A DNA stretch of 64,000 bases, from the NCBI RefSeq assembly GCF_002086695.1, contig NZ_MVIH01000012.1, forward strand, positions 62,001 to 126,000. Direction: 5' to 3'. Within the stretch, counting starts at the first letter, position 1; each line of letters begins with the position of its first letter. Source of the DNA: Mycolicibacterium rhodesiae (GTDB lineage Bacteria > Actinomycetota > Actinomycetes > Mycobacteriales > Mycobacteriaceae). Positions 1 to 7,237 of the stretch are shown piece after piece. The position numbers and the translations under genes were made by a program. The notes beneath the pieces were generated by a model that was not told where the DNA came from, ran no database searches, and was given only the letters and a program-made list of their open reading frames with translations.

Positions 1-326
1 TGCTCCGCCAAGCGTTCCCGCATGACAGCCAGCAGGCGCGGATCTTCGCCGAGCGTCTCGGCCTGGATCACGTCGGCGCCGGTTTCGGCGATCATCGCCG
101 GGATGTCGACCCGGGCGTGGTAGGCACTCGCCAACAGCAGCGGGGCGACGACCGCCGGGCCGTCGAGTGTCCGTAGCACGTCAGTGAGGTTCGGGGCGTG
201 TTTCTCGCAGAACGCAACCCGTACCTCAAGCTCGGGCCGCCGCGCCCGGATACGCTCGGCCACCGCGTACGTGGTCACCGCGGAGCGCGGATCGGCGCTG
301 CCGTGCGCGGTGAGGATGAGCGTCAC
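1..326 (-). CDS. che1: Sirohydrochlorin chelatase, CbiX/SirB type (3' end outside window)
   Basis: The visible 108 residues begin at a GTG whose bases overlap the cysH stop as GTGA, so translation is probably coupled to cysH. The N-terminus reads MTLILTAHGSADPRS: a beta strand followed by His8-Gly-Ser, the metal-inserting histidine region of the class II chelatase (CbiX/SirB) fold. A second strand-rich stretch, APLLLASAYHARVDIP, carries the other conserved histidine segment. The family inserts iron (or cobalt) into sirohydrochlorin. Placed third in an operon whose first gene encodes a siroheme enzyme, iron insertion to make siroheme for NirA is the natural role. The gene runs off the left edge. 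In M. tuberculosis the same slot is occupied by Rv2393 (che1). Confidence 0.85.
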   Translation of the reverse strand, partial: MTLILTAHGSADPRSAVTTYAVAERIRARRPELEVRVAFCEKHAPNLTDVLRTLDGPAVVAPLLLASAYHARVDIPAMIAETGADVIQAETLGEDPRLLAVMRERLAE

Positions 327-1036
327 GAAACGTGAAGCCCGCATTCGGTTTTCGCCAGGCCCTGCCAGCGTCCGCTACGCGGGTCGGCGCCCTCGACCGG
401 CTTGGCCGTGCACGGCGCGCAGCCGATCGACGGATAACCTTCCTCGACAAGCGGGTTCACCAGCACGCCGTTGGCCTGAATGTAGGCGTCCATGTCCTCA
501 TCGCTCCACGCGGCCAGCGGGTTGATCTTCACCAGCTTGAAGCCTTCGTCGAAGCTGATGAGCGGCGCGTTGGCGCGAGTGGGTGCCTCGACCCGCCGGA
601 TGCCGGTGACCCAGGCGGCGTATCCGCCTAGCGCCTTGCGCAACGGCACCACCTTGCGGAGCCGGCAGCATTCGCCCGGGTTGCTGGCGAACAGGTCCTT
701 GCCCAGCAGCTGATCCTGCTCGGTCACGCTGTGCTCCGGGGTGACGTTCACGACGTGGATGTCGTACACCGCCTCGACCGCGTCGCGGGTACCGATCGTC
801 TCGGCGAAGTGGTAGCCCGTGTCGAGGAACAGCACGTCCACGCCGGGGCGCACCTTCGAGGCCATATCGACCAGCACCGCGTCCTGCATGTTGGAGGCGA
901 CGACGTAGTCACCGCCGAAGTGCTTGTCGGTCCAGGCCAGCAGCTCCACAGCACTGGCATCGGCCAGCTCGGCAGCGCCTTGTGCCGCCAGCTCGCGAAG
1001 CTCAGCTTCGGTCACTCGATCCACCCCAATGCTCAT
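323..1036 (-). CDS. cysH: Adenylylsulfate (APS) reductase, thioredoxin-dependent, 4Fe-4S
   Basis: This 237-residue protein reduces adenosine 5'-phosphosulfate to sulfite and AMP in assimilatory sulfate reduction. Cys123-Cys124 (GECCRLRK) and Cys206/Cys209 (IGCAPC) are the four 4Fe-4S ligands that separate the bacterial APS-reductase branch from the iron-free PAPS reductases. Cys232 in the C-terminal ECGLHV tail is the catalytic thiol that carries the S-sulfo intermediate. The ATG at 1036 overlaps the nirA stop as ATGA. A longer reading frame starting further upstream lies inside nirA and was not chosen. It is the middle gene of nirA-cysH-che1, so APS to sulfite to sulfide and the siroheme cofactor step are encoded together. 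It is presumably governed by the cysteine leader upstream of nirA. Confidence 0.95.
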   Translation of the reverse strand: MSIGVDRVTEAELRELAAQGAAELADASAVELLAWTDKHFGGDYVVASNMQDAVLVDMASKVRPGVDVLFLDTGYHFAETIGTRDAVEAVYDIHVVNVTPEHSVTEQDQLLGKDLFASNPGECCRLRKVVPLRKALGGYAAWVTGIRRVEAPTRANAPLISFDEGFKLVKINPLAAWSDEDMDAYIQANGVLVNPLVEEGYPSIGCAPCTAKPVEGADPRSGRWQGLAKTECGLHVS

Positions 1037-2700
1037 CGCAATTCCTCTTCCTCTGCCCGGACAACCCACTGGGCGAAACGCTCGCCGTCGTTTCTTTGTT
1101 TCACGAAGTTGCGCACGACCCGCTCGATGTAGTCCCCGAGCTCAGTGGAGAGCACCTTGTGCTGACGCAGTTTGCGCCCGAATCCGCTGTCCAGCCCAAG
1201 GCTGCCGCCCAGGTGAACCTGGAACCCTTCCTCGGGGCCGTCACCGTCGTCGATCATCTGACCCTTGAAGCCGATATCGGCGATCTGGATCCGCGCGCAC
1301 GAGTTGGGGCAGCCGTTGATGTTGACCGTGACCGGGACGTCGAGTTGGGAGTTGATGTCCTCGAGCCGCTTCTCCAGATCGGGCACCAGGCTCTGAGCGC
1401 GCACCCGGGTCTCGGCGAAACTCAGCTTGCAGAACTCGATTCCGGTGCAGGCCATCAGGTTTCGACGCCAGTGCGACGGGGTTGACGGCAGACCCAGGGC
1501 GTCGAGACCACTACGGAGCTCGTCGAGCTTGTCGTCTGCAACGTCGAGCACGATCAGTTTCTGGTACGGCGTGAACCGGACGCGGTTGGAGCCGACCGAC
1601 TCGGCCAGGTCGGCGACCTTCGTGAGAATGGTGCCCGACACACGCCCCGCGATCGGTGCCACCCCGACCGCGTTGAGCCCGTTCTTGAGCCGCTGCACAC
1701 CCACGTGGTCGATCGGGCGAACGACCGGCTCGGGTGCGGGCCCGTCCACCAGGGGCCGCTTCAGGTACTCGGTTTCGAGGACTTCACGAAATTTCTCGAC
1801 GCCCCAGTCCTTGATCAGGAACTTCAGCCGCGCCTTAGCGCGCAACCGCCGGTAGCCGTAGTCGCGGAACACACTGACCACGGCCTCCCAAACGTCGGGC
1901 ACCTCGTCGAGCGGCACCCACGCGCCGACGCGCTGTCCGAGCATCGGATTGGTGGACAGACCGCCGCCGACCCACAGATCGAAACCGGGACCGCGCTCGG
2001 GGTGGTTGACCCCGATGAAGGCGACGTCGTTGACCTCGTGCACCACGTCCTGCAGGCCGCTGATGGCGGTCTTGAACTTGCGGGGGAGGTTCGAGTACTC
2101 CGGCTTGCCGATGTAGCGCTTGACGATCTCGTTGATCGCGGGCGTGCCGTCGATGACCTCCTCGAGCGACTCGCCCGCCAGCGGAGAGCCAAGCACAACG
2201 CGTGGGCAGTCGCCGCACGCCTCGGTGGTCTGCAGACCCACTTCATCGAGGCGGCGCCAGATCTCCGGCATGTCCTCGACCCGGATCCAGTGGTACTGCA
2301 CGTTCTCGCGGTCGCTGATATCGGCGGTATCACGGGCGAACTCCGTCGAAATGCCGCCGAGGGTACGCAGCGCGGCGGTAGTCAGAGCACCACCATCGCT
2401 GCGCACCCGCAGCATGAAGAACTCGTCTTCGAGCATGTCGGTGTTCTCGTCACCGGTCCAGGTGCCGTCATAGCCCGGCTTGCGCTGCGTGTACAGGCCC
2501 CACCAGCGCATGCGGCCGCGCAGGTCGGTCTTGTCGATGCTGGCGAAGCCCTGCTTGGCGTAGATGTTCTCGATGCGATCGCGGACGTTGAGCGCGTCGT
2601 CTTCCTTCTTGAACTGCTCGTTGGGGTTCAGCGGCTCGCGGTCGCCGAGCGCCCACTGGCCCTCACTGCGCGACTTGGGCGCCTTTGTCGGCTGACTCAT
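1033..2700 (-). CDS. nirA: Ferredoxin-dependent sulfite reductase
   Basis: The 555-residue enzyme reduces sulfite to sulfide with six electrons from ferredoxin. It has the duplicated nitrite/sulfite reductase architecture: ferredoxin-like half-domains around residues 80-150 and 345-410, and catalytic domains between and after them. Cluster and siroheme ligands are visible as Cys418 and Cys424 (ACTGIEFCKLS) and Cys464 and Cys468 (NGCPNSC). Tyr70 and Cys162 align with the covalently linked Tyr-Cys pair known from the M. tuberculosis enzyme, which argues for sulfite rather than nitrite as substrate. A strong GAGGAG Shine-Dalgarno precedes the ATG, but it sits in the 3' arm of a hairpin (2708-2727). 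First structural gene of the operon. Confidence 0.95.
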   Translation of the reverse strand: MSQPTKAPKSRSEGQWALGDREPLNPNEQFKKEDDALNVRDRIENIYAKQGFASIDKTDLRGRMRWWGLYTQRKPGYDGTWTGDENTDMLEDEFFMLRVRSDGGALTTAALRTLGGISTEFARDTADISDRENVQYHWIRVEDMPEIWRRLDEVGLQTTEACGDCPRVVLGSPLAGESLEEVIDGTPAINEIVKRYIGKPEYSNLPRKFKTAISGLQDVVHEVNDVAFIGVNHPERGPGFDLWVGGGLSTNPMLGQRVGAWVPLDEVPDVWEAVVSVFRDYGYRRLRAKARLKFLIKDWGVEKFREVLETEYLKRPLVDGPAPEPVVRPIDHVGVQRLKNGLNAVGVAPIAGRVSGTILTKVADLAESVGSNRVRFTPYQKLIVLDVADDKLDELRSGLDALGLPSTPSHWRRNLMACTGIEFCKLSFAETRVRAQSLVPDLEKRLEDINSQLDVPVTVNINGCPNSCARIQIADIGFKGQMIDDGDGPEEGFQVHLGGSLGLDSGFGRKLRQHKVLSTELGDYIERVVRNFVKQRNDGERFAQWVVRAEEEELR

Positions 2701-2707
2701 GAAATGT

Positions 2708-2727
2708 GCTCCTCGATGTCAAGGAGC
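2708..2727 (-). promoter_or_regulatory. Hairpin sequestering the nirA ribosome binding site
   Basis: On the coding strand, GCTCCT and AGGAGC form a perfect 6-bp stem around an 8-nt loop. The 3' arm contains the GAGGAG ribosome-binding core of nirA, about 8 nt before its ATG. Folding would hide the site. Its location between the leader peptide and nirA fits a switch in which leader translation changes access to the nirA start. The complementarity is seen directly. The switching role is inference. Confidence 0.5.
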
Positions 2728-2821
2728 TGGCGTTCGAATCGCGCGAATCCACCGGTGAGCTGTTTTCCGGCGGCGCAGATCCGGTCGGCCAGCTGAGGTA
2801 CAGGTGGGCGGGTCTACGGCG

Positions 2822-2914
2822 TCAAGCCAGACAACAACAGGTACAGACGCGCTTGAAATCCACATGCCGCCGAGCCACCAGTGCCACACGGCGCAGGTTC
2901 TGGGGGGCGGACAT
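2822..2914 (-). CDS. Polycysteine leader peptide of the nirA-cysH operon
   Basis: A 30-codon reading frame sits 121 nt upstream of nirA on the same strand. It ends with HVDFKRVCTCCCLA: four cysteines, three consecutive, all TGT codons, two codons before the stop. Mycobacteria are known to carry leaderless short ORFs with Cys-Cys-Cys near the 3' end upstream of cysteine-assimilation genes. They act as cysteine-responsive attenuators, because ribosomes stall when Cys-tRNA is scarce. Here the downstream genes make sulfide for cysteine synthesis, so the logic fits. No Shine-Dalgarno precedes the ATG, and a -10-like element lies 7 nt upstream, consistent with leaderless translation. The N-terminal half (SAPQNLRRVALVARR) is arginine-rich and has no recognisable domain. 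Confidence 0.85.
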   Translation of the reverse strand: MSAPQNLRRVALVARRHVDFKRVCTCCCLA

Positions 2915-2921
2915 GCGAGCC

Positions 2922-2927
2922 ATTGTG
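2922..2927 (-). promoter_or_regulatory. -10-like element for the leaderless leader peptide
   Basis: CACAAT on the minus strand is separated by 7 nt from the leader ATG. That is the spacing expected if the A of the ATG is also the transcription start. No convincing -35 hexamer is seen at the usual distance. A 13-bp palindrome, GCCAAA-T-TTTGGC, lies at 2957-2969 between this promoter and divergent hemW. Confidence 0.4.
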
Positions 2928-3007
2928 CCACGAACGGCGTCGATAGCTCTAACCGGGCCAAATTTTGGCTCGCGGTGAGCAAAAGTCGGCTCTGCGACAC
3001 TGGAGCG

Positions 3008-4183
3008 ATGTCGGTCCGTCCCGCCCCGGCCGCCCTACCGGAACTCGCCCTGACGCCCGGCACGGCGTTCGGCATCTATGTGCACGTGCCCTTCTGCGCC
3101 ACGCGGTGCGGGTACTGCGACTTCAACACCTATACGGCCGCCGAGCTCGGCGGCGCATCGCCGAAGGGCTGGCTGACCGCGCTGCGCTCGGAACTGGAGC
3201 TGACCGCCGCCATGCTCGGGGAAGTGCCTGTCGACACGGTCTTCGTCGGCGGCGGCACCCCGTCGCTGCTCGGGGGCGAGGGCTTGACCGCGGTGCTCGA
3301 CGCAATCCGCGCCAGCTTCACCGTGGCCGCGCAGGCGGAGGTCACCACCGAGGCCAACCCGGAGTCGACGTCGCCGGCGTTTTTCGCCGAGATCCGCGCC
3401 GCCGGCTACACGCGGGTGTCACTCGGCATGCAGTCGACCGCGCAACGGGTGCTGGCGGTGCTGGACCGGACCCACTCGCCGGGACGGCCCCTGCAGGCCG
3501 CTGCGGAGGCGATGGCGGCCGGCTTCGAGCACGTCAACATCGACCTCATCTACGGCACACCGGGGGAGTCCGACGACGATCTGGCGCGTTCGGTCGATGC
3601 CGCGCTGAGCACCGGCGTCGACCACATCTCGGCCTACGCCTTGGTGGTCGAGGATGGTACGGCGCTGGCCCGCCGGGTGCGCCGCGGCGAGATCGAGGAA
3701 CCCGACGACGACGTGCTCGCGCACCGCTACGAAATGCTCGATCAGCGGTTGGCGGCGGCGGGGCTGAGTTGGTACGAGGTGTCCAATTGGAGTCGTCCGG
3801 GCGGTGAGTGCCTGCACAACATCGGCTACTGGAACGGTGGGCAGTGGTGGGGTGCGGGTCCCGGAGCCCACGGGTTCGTCGGTGACACTCGGTGGTGGAA
3901 TGTCAAGCACCCCAACACTTATGCCGAGCTGCTGGCTGACGGGCGGCTGCCGGTGGCAGATTTCGAGCGTCTCGATGCCGAGGCCCGTCACATCGAGAAC
4001 GTGCTGCTGGGAATCAGGTTGCGCACCGGGTTGCCGGTCGCCGCGCTGACCGAGTCCGAACAGTTGCGCGCGGGCCGGGCGGTGGACGACGGGCTGCTGA
4101 CGCGGACCGGGGAGCGGTTGCTGCTCACCGACCGCGGCCGGCTGCTGGCCGACGCCGTGGTGCGCGACCTCCTCGACGACTGA
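3008..4183 (+). CDS. hemW: Radical SAM heme chaperone HemW (HemN-like)
   Basis: A 391-residue radical SAM protein. Cys30, Cys34 and Cys37 (FCATRCGYCDF) bind the 4Fe-4S cluster. The residue after the third cysteine pair is Asp-Phe rather than the fourth cysteine of true coproporphyrinogen dehydrogenase (CxxxCxxCxC), so the HemW branch is favoured over HemN. GGGTPS (SAM-binding glycine-rich strand) follows near residue 80. The C-terminal third is the HemN_C winged-helix-like domain. HemW proteins bind heme and are thought to hand it to respiratory enzymes. Many genomes, including M. tuberculosis Rv2388c, label this gene hemN. The start at 3008 gives the expected N-terminal length. It ends at a strong stem shared with the convergent gene. 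Confidence 0.88.
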   Translation: MSVRPAPAALPELALTPGTAFGIYVHVPFCATRCGYCDFNTYTAAELGGASPKGWLTALRSELELTAAMLGEVPVDTVFVGGGTPSLLGGEGLTAVLDAIRASFTVAAQAEVTTEANPESTSPAFFAEIRAAGYTRVSLGMQSTAQRVLAVLDRTHSPGRPLQAAAEAMAAGFEHVNIDLIYGTPGESDDDLARSVDAALSTGVDHISAYALVVEDGTALARRVRRGEIEEPDDDVLAHRYEMLDQRLAAAGLSWYEVSNWSRPGGECLHNIGYWNGGQWWGAGPGAHGFVGDTRWWNVKHPNTYAELLADGRLPVADFERLDAEARHIENVLLGIRLRTGLPVAALTESEQLRAGRAVDDGLLTRTGERLLLTDRGRLLADAVVRDLLDD

Positions 4184-4195
4184 GGGCCGGACGCG

Positions 4196-4244
4196 GCAAG
4201 GCCGCGGGGGAGCCTTGGGGGGTAGGCACATCCCGCGGCCTTGC
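4196..4244. terminator. Bidirectional terminator-like inverted repeat
   Basis: Perfect 13-bp arms (GCAAGGCCGCGGG and its complement) are separated by 23 nt. They lie exactly between the stop of hemW and the stop of the convergent small exported gene. There is no T-run, as is common for mycobacterial terminators. The position suggests it serves both transcripts. Confidence 0.7.
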
Positions 4245-4260
4245 CCGGCATACCTGCCGG

Positions 4261-4494
4261 TTAGCCCAGCGCCCACATCGGGATGCCGTTGTACCCGAAC
4301 GCCTGCTGAGGCGACATGACCGGAGGTGTGGCGTGAATTCTTGCGTGGCCCTGCTTCTGGCACATGGTGGCGCCACCCCTGTCCATGCAGTCCATCGGGT
4401 TGGGCGATGCGCCTGCGCTCGGCGCGAGGCTGACGGCAAGCGCCGCGGCACCGGCGGCGACGAGCGGGGCGAGGTGGCGGAGTTTGATCGTCAT
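4261..4494 (-). CDS. Small exported hypothetical protein (77 aa)
   Basis: The protein begins MTIKLRHLAPLVAAGAAA and has a classic signal peptide: basic N-region, hydrophobic core and an ASPSAGAS-like cleavage zone near residue 29. The mature part is about 48 residues with two cysteines (MDCMDRG and TMCQKQG) that could form one disulfide. It ends IPMWALG. AAGGA 8 nt before the ATG at 4494 decides this start over an upstream in-frame ATG. I recognise no functional domain. Small cysteine-pair exported proteins like this are common and mostly uncharacterised in mycobacteria. Confidence 0.75.
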   Translation of the reverse strand: MTIKLRHLAPLVAAGAAALAVSLAPSAGASPNPMDCMDRGGATMCQKQGHARIHATPPVMSPQQAFGYNGIPMWALG

Positions 4495-4642
4495 TGATCG
4501 TCCTTTCTTCTTCCGGGAGAGAAACCTTGGGGGGATTAGGTTTTCGTTGACTCTGCCCGATAACTCAACTCTATGTGCTGCCGGCGAGCCAGTCACGGAG
4601 TTCATATCAGAGTCAAATCTATTGACGGCCAATTGAACTCAA

Positions 4643-6916
4643 TCATCGGACAGCAATCCCGTTGGTCTGCAACGACAGGGCAGGGGTGGGCTCGACATGC
4701 AGAACTTGGGCACTGCCGATGTCGTAGAACAGGCCGATGACCTTCAGCCGGCCCTGCTGATGCAGATCGCGGATCAGCGGGTGACGCACCAGGGTGTCCA
4801 CCTGGACGGCAACACTGACCATGCTCAGCTGGTCGGCAGTGTTGAAACCCTGATCGGCGGCCGATTGCGCGATCGGGTGCCGACCCTCGTCGAAGGCGTC
4901 CAGGGCCGGTTGGGCGTACTTCAGCCAGGACCGGAGGTGTTCCTCGCCGGGTGGGTGCTGCGCGGTGACGCCCTGTTCCCGCAGCGCGGCATGCATTGCG
5001 CCGCAGCCGGAATGACCGCAGACGACGATCGACGACACGCTCAGCCTGCCCACCGCGAAGGCGATCGCCGCTTCCACAGAATGGTCGTGCTGGTCGGCGG
5101 GCACCAGGTTGCCGACGTTGCGCACGGTGAACAGGTCACCCGGCCCGCTGCTGGTGATCGCATTGGGCACGATCCGTGCGTCGGTGCACGTGATGAACAG
5201 TGTCTCGGCCGTGTTCGTGTGCGCCAATTTCTCCATGTGCGGCCGTATTTGGGGAGCGGTTCTGCGGTGGTAGACCTCGAGGCCGTCGAGAACCGACTGG
5301 GGCGGGGTGTCGCGCCGTTCGTGGCCGTTGGTGGTCAGCGGGTCCTGCCACGAACTCCACGGCACGATGCCGAGCCGCTTGTCGATCATGCTGAAGGCGC
5401 GCTGCGGCGGCCCGTCCAGTGCGCTGCTCAGTTCGACAGAACCGACTTCCTGCACCAGAACGGTGCCGCCCGAGGCTTCGTGCTGGCGTTGCCAGTCCTC
5501 GATCACCTGGTGTGCAGCGTGGTCGATGAAATCCACCGAAATCTCCAGTGTGACGCGCACACCGGGTGGCACCGACGCCAGTGTCTTGTGCAGCTGGGGC
5601 AGCGACAGGAACGTGGCCGAGCCTTCGACGGCGACGCGCCAATCGTTGTTGTCGTCGTCATCATCGGCGGGCTGGGCATGGATCCTGGCGCGCGCCACCC
5701 GCCAGACGGTCAGCACAACCGCCAGCGCCAGCCCGAGCAGGACGCCTTCGAGCAGGTTGAGGAAGACCACCCCGGTGATCGTCACCAGATAGACCGCGAT
5801 ATCGCCGGTTCGGCGTGCGGTCTTGATGTGGCTGAGCTTGACCAGCTGAATGCCGATGACGATCAGCAGCCCGGCCAACGCTGCGGTCGGGATCTGCTGG
5901 GCCAACCCGGCGAACGGCAGCGCGAAGACCAGAACCCACACACCGTGCAGCATCGCCGACGCGCGGGTCTTGGCGCCGGCGGTCACATTGGCCGAGCTGC
6001 GGACGATCACACCCGTGATGGGGAGTCCGCCGACCGCACCCGAGACGACGTTGGCGGCGCCCTGCCCCACGAGTTCGCGGTTCAGATTCGACCGCGGGCC
6101 GTCCTGCATGCGGTCCACGGCAACCGCGGTGAGCAAGCTCTCGACGCTGGCGATGAGGGCGACGGTGATTACGCCCGTCGCGAACGCGCCCCAGTTGCCG
6201 TCCGGCAGGCCCGGCGGCTTCAACGCATCGAGCAGCGAACCGTTGAGCTGAATGCGCGGCACATTCATCGCGAACAGCACCGACACCGCGCTGGCGACGA
6301 CGATCGCGACCAGAGGTCCGGGCACTTTGCGAATTTTCGCGGGCATCCAGCGCCAGCTCACCAGGATCCCGATCACCAGCAGCCCAACGGCCAACCCGGC
6401 GTGATCAGCGGCAAGCAGCTGACCGGGCAGTTCGGTGATGTTGCGCAAGGCCGAGCTCTCGGAGCTGCCGCCCAGCAGGACGTGGACCTGCTGAAGTGCG
6501 ATCGTGACGCCGATACCGGCCAGCATGGCGTGCACCACCATCGGTGAGATCGCCAGCGCTGCTCGGCCGACCCGGCTGACCCCCAGAAGTACCTGGAGGA
6601 TGCCTGCGCAGACGGTGATGGCACAGGTCACGGCCCAGCCGAATTCGGCCACCAGGCCCGCAACGATCACCGTCAGTCCGGCGGCGGGACCGCTGACCTG
6701 CAGCGGCGATCCGCCCAGCGCGCCGGCAACCACACCGCCGACGATCGCCGCGATCAGCCCCGCCAGTACCGGTGCATCGGAGGCGATGGCGATACCCAAG
6801 GACAGCGGTAAGGCCACCAGGAACACCACCAGCGAGGCCGGTAGGTCGTAGCGCAGGAGGGTGGACATCCTGCCCGGGTCTTGCGAACCCTCAAGTGGCG
6901 CAGTTGAACGCTGCAA
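4643..6916 (-). CDS. SulP-family anion permease fused to beta-carbonic anhydrase
   Basis: This 757-residue fusion has a SulP/SLC26 membrane domain (about residues 20-410, starting YDLPASLVVFLVALPLSLGI), a STAS-like segment (about 430-530) and a C-terminal beta-class carbonic anhydrase. The anhydrase zinc ligands are intact: Cys577 and Asp579 (CTDAR), His635 and Cys638 (CGHSGC). Such fusions are thought to move bicarbonate and interconvert it with CO2 at the membrane face. M. tuberculosis Rv3273 has the same architecture and nearly the same length (764 aa). No neighbour suggests an operon. An AGGAG lies 5' of the ATG, and the 321-bp divergent region separates it from the two-component system. 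Confidence 0.9.
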   Translation of the reverse strand: MQRSTAPLEGSQDPGRMSTLLRYDLPASLVVFLVALPLSLGIAIASDAPVLAGLIAAIVGGVVAGALGGSPLQVSGPAAGLTVIVAGLVAEFGWAVTCAITVCAGILQVLLGVSRVGRAALAISPMVVHAMLAGIGVTIALQQVHVLLGGSSESSALRNITELPGQLLAADHAGLAVGLLVIGILVSWRWMPAKIRKVPGPLVAIVVASAVSVLFAMNVPRIQLNGSLLDALKPPGLPDGNWGAFATGVITVALIASVESLLTAVAVDRMQDGPRSNLNRELVGQGAANVVSGAVGGLPITGVIVRSSANVTAGAKTRASAMLHGVWVLVFALPFAGLAQQIPTAALAGLLIVIGIQLVKLSHIKTARRTGDIAVYLVTITGVVFLNLLEGVLLGLALAVVLTVWRVARARIHAQPADDDDDNNDWRVAVEGSATFLSLPQLHKTLASVPPGVRVTLEISVDFIDHAAHQVIEDWQRQHEASGGTVLVQEVGSVELSSALDGPPQRAFSMIDKRLGIVPWSSWQDPLTTNGHERRDTPPQSVLDGLEVYHRRTAPQIRPHMEKLAHTNTAETLFITCTDARIVPNAITSSGPGDLFTVRNVGNLVPADQHDHSVEAAIAFAVGRLSVSSIVVCGHSGCGAMHAALREQGVTAQHPPGEEHLRSWLKYAQPALDAFDEGRHPIAQSAADQGFNTADQLSMVSVAVQVDTLVRHPLIRDLHQQGRLKVIGLFYDIGSAQVLHVEPTPALSLQTNGIAVR

Positions 6917-7237
6917 GGCCAGACTCCTGTCTGCGTGTGCGAGATCTATTAATTGACAGTCGATTCACGAACCGCACCGCCGAGGCGGAACGAATTCACA
7001 AGCGCGACAGTAGGTGTGGTGACAGATCGCCTTCAAGGAATCCATACCGGATCCATATCTGCGGACACTCGGTGCGGCCGAGTTGTGACCGAAATGTGTC
7101 GCGTCTAACAGATGATTGCGGAATGCTCTGGCCGCGAACGCAATACGACAACGTCTTAAGCAGGACTGCGACCGGGCAAGATATGAAACAGATATGGGGT
7201 CCATGACAGATTCATGTGTTTTCACCAGAATCGAAGT
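6917..7237. other. Divergent intergenic region between permease and response regulator
   Basis: These 321 bases hold no credible gene. On the minus side an AGGAG Shine-Dalgarno and an AT-rich TTAATAGAT stretch (around 6945-6956) probably serve the SulP-carbonic anhydrase gene. On the plus side the 7-4-7 direct repeat at 7179-7196 lies 42 nt upstream of the response regulator start. The rest shows nothing recognisable. Confidence 0.5.
7179..7196 (+). promoter_or_regulatory. Direct repeat AGATATG-N4-AGATATG upstream of response regulator
   Basis: Two identical 7-mers start 11 bp apart, one helical turn. This is the architecture of PhoP/OmpR-family boxes, in which two DNA-binding domains bind head to tail. 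It lies immediately upstream of an OmpR-family response regulator gene, so autoregulation is the obvious hypothesis. Binding is inferred from geometry only. Confidence 0.4.

Noticed and set aside
4697..6547. A long plus-strand open frame opposite the SulP-carbonic anhydrase gene
   Set aside because: Antisense shadow. Sequence is Arg/Gln/His/Asp-rich with no recognisable domain, and the minus strand has an unmistakable transporter-enzyme fusion.
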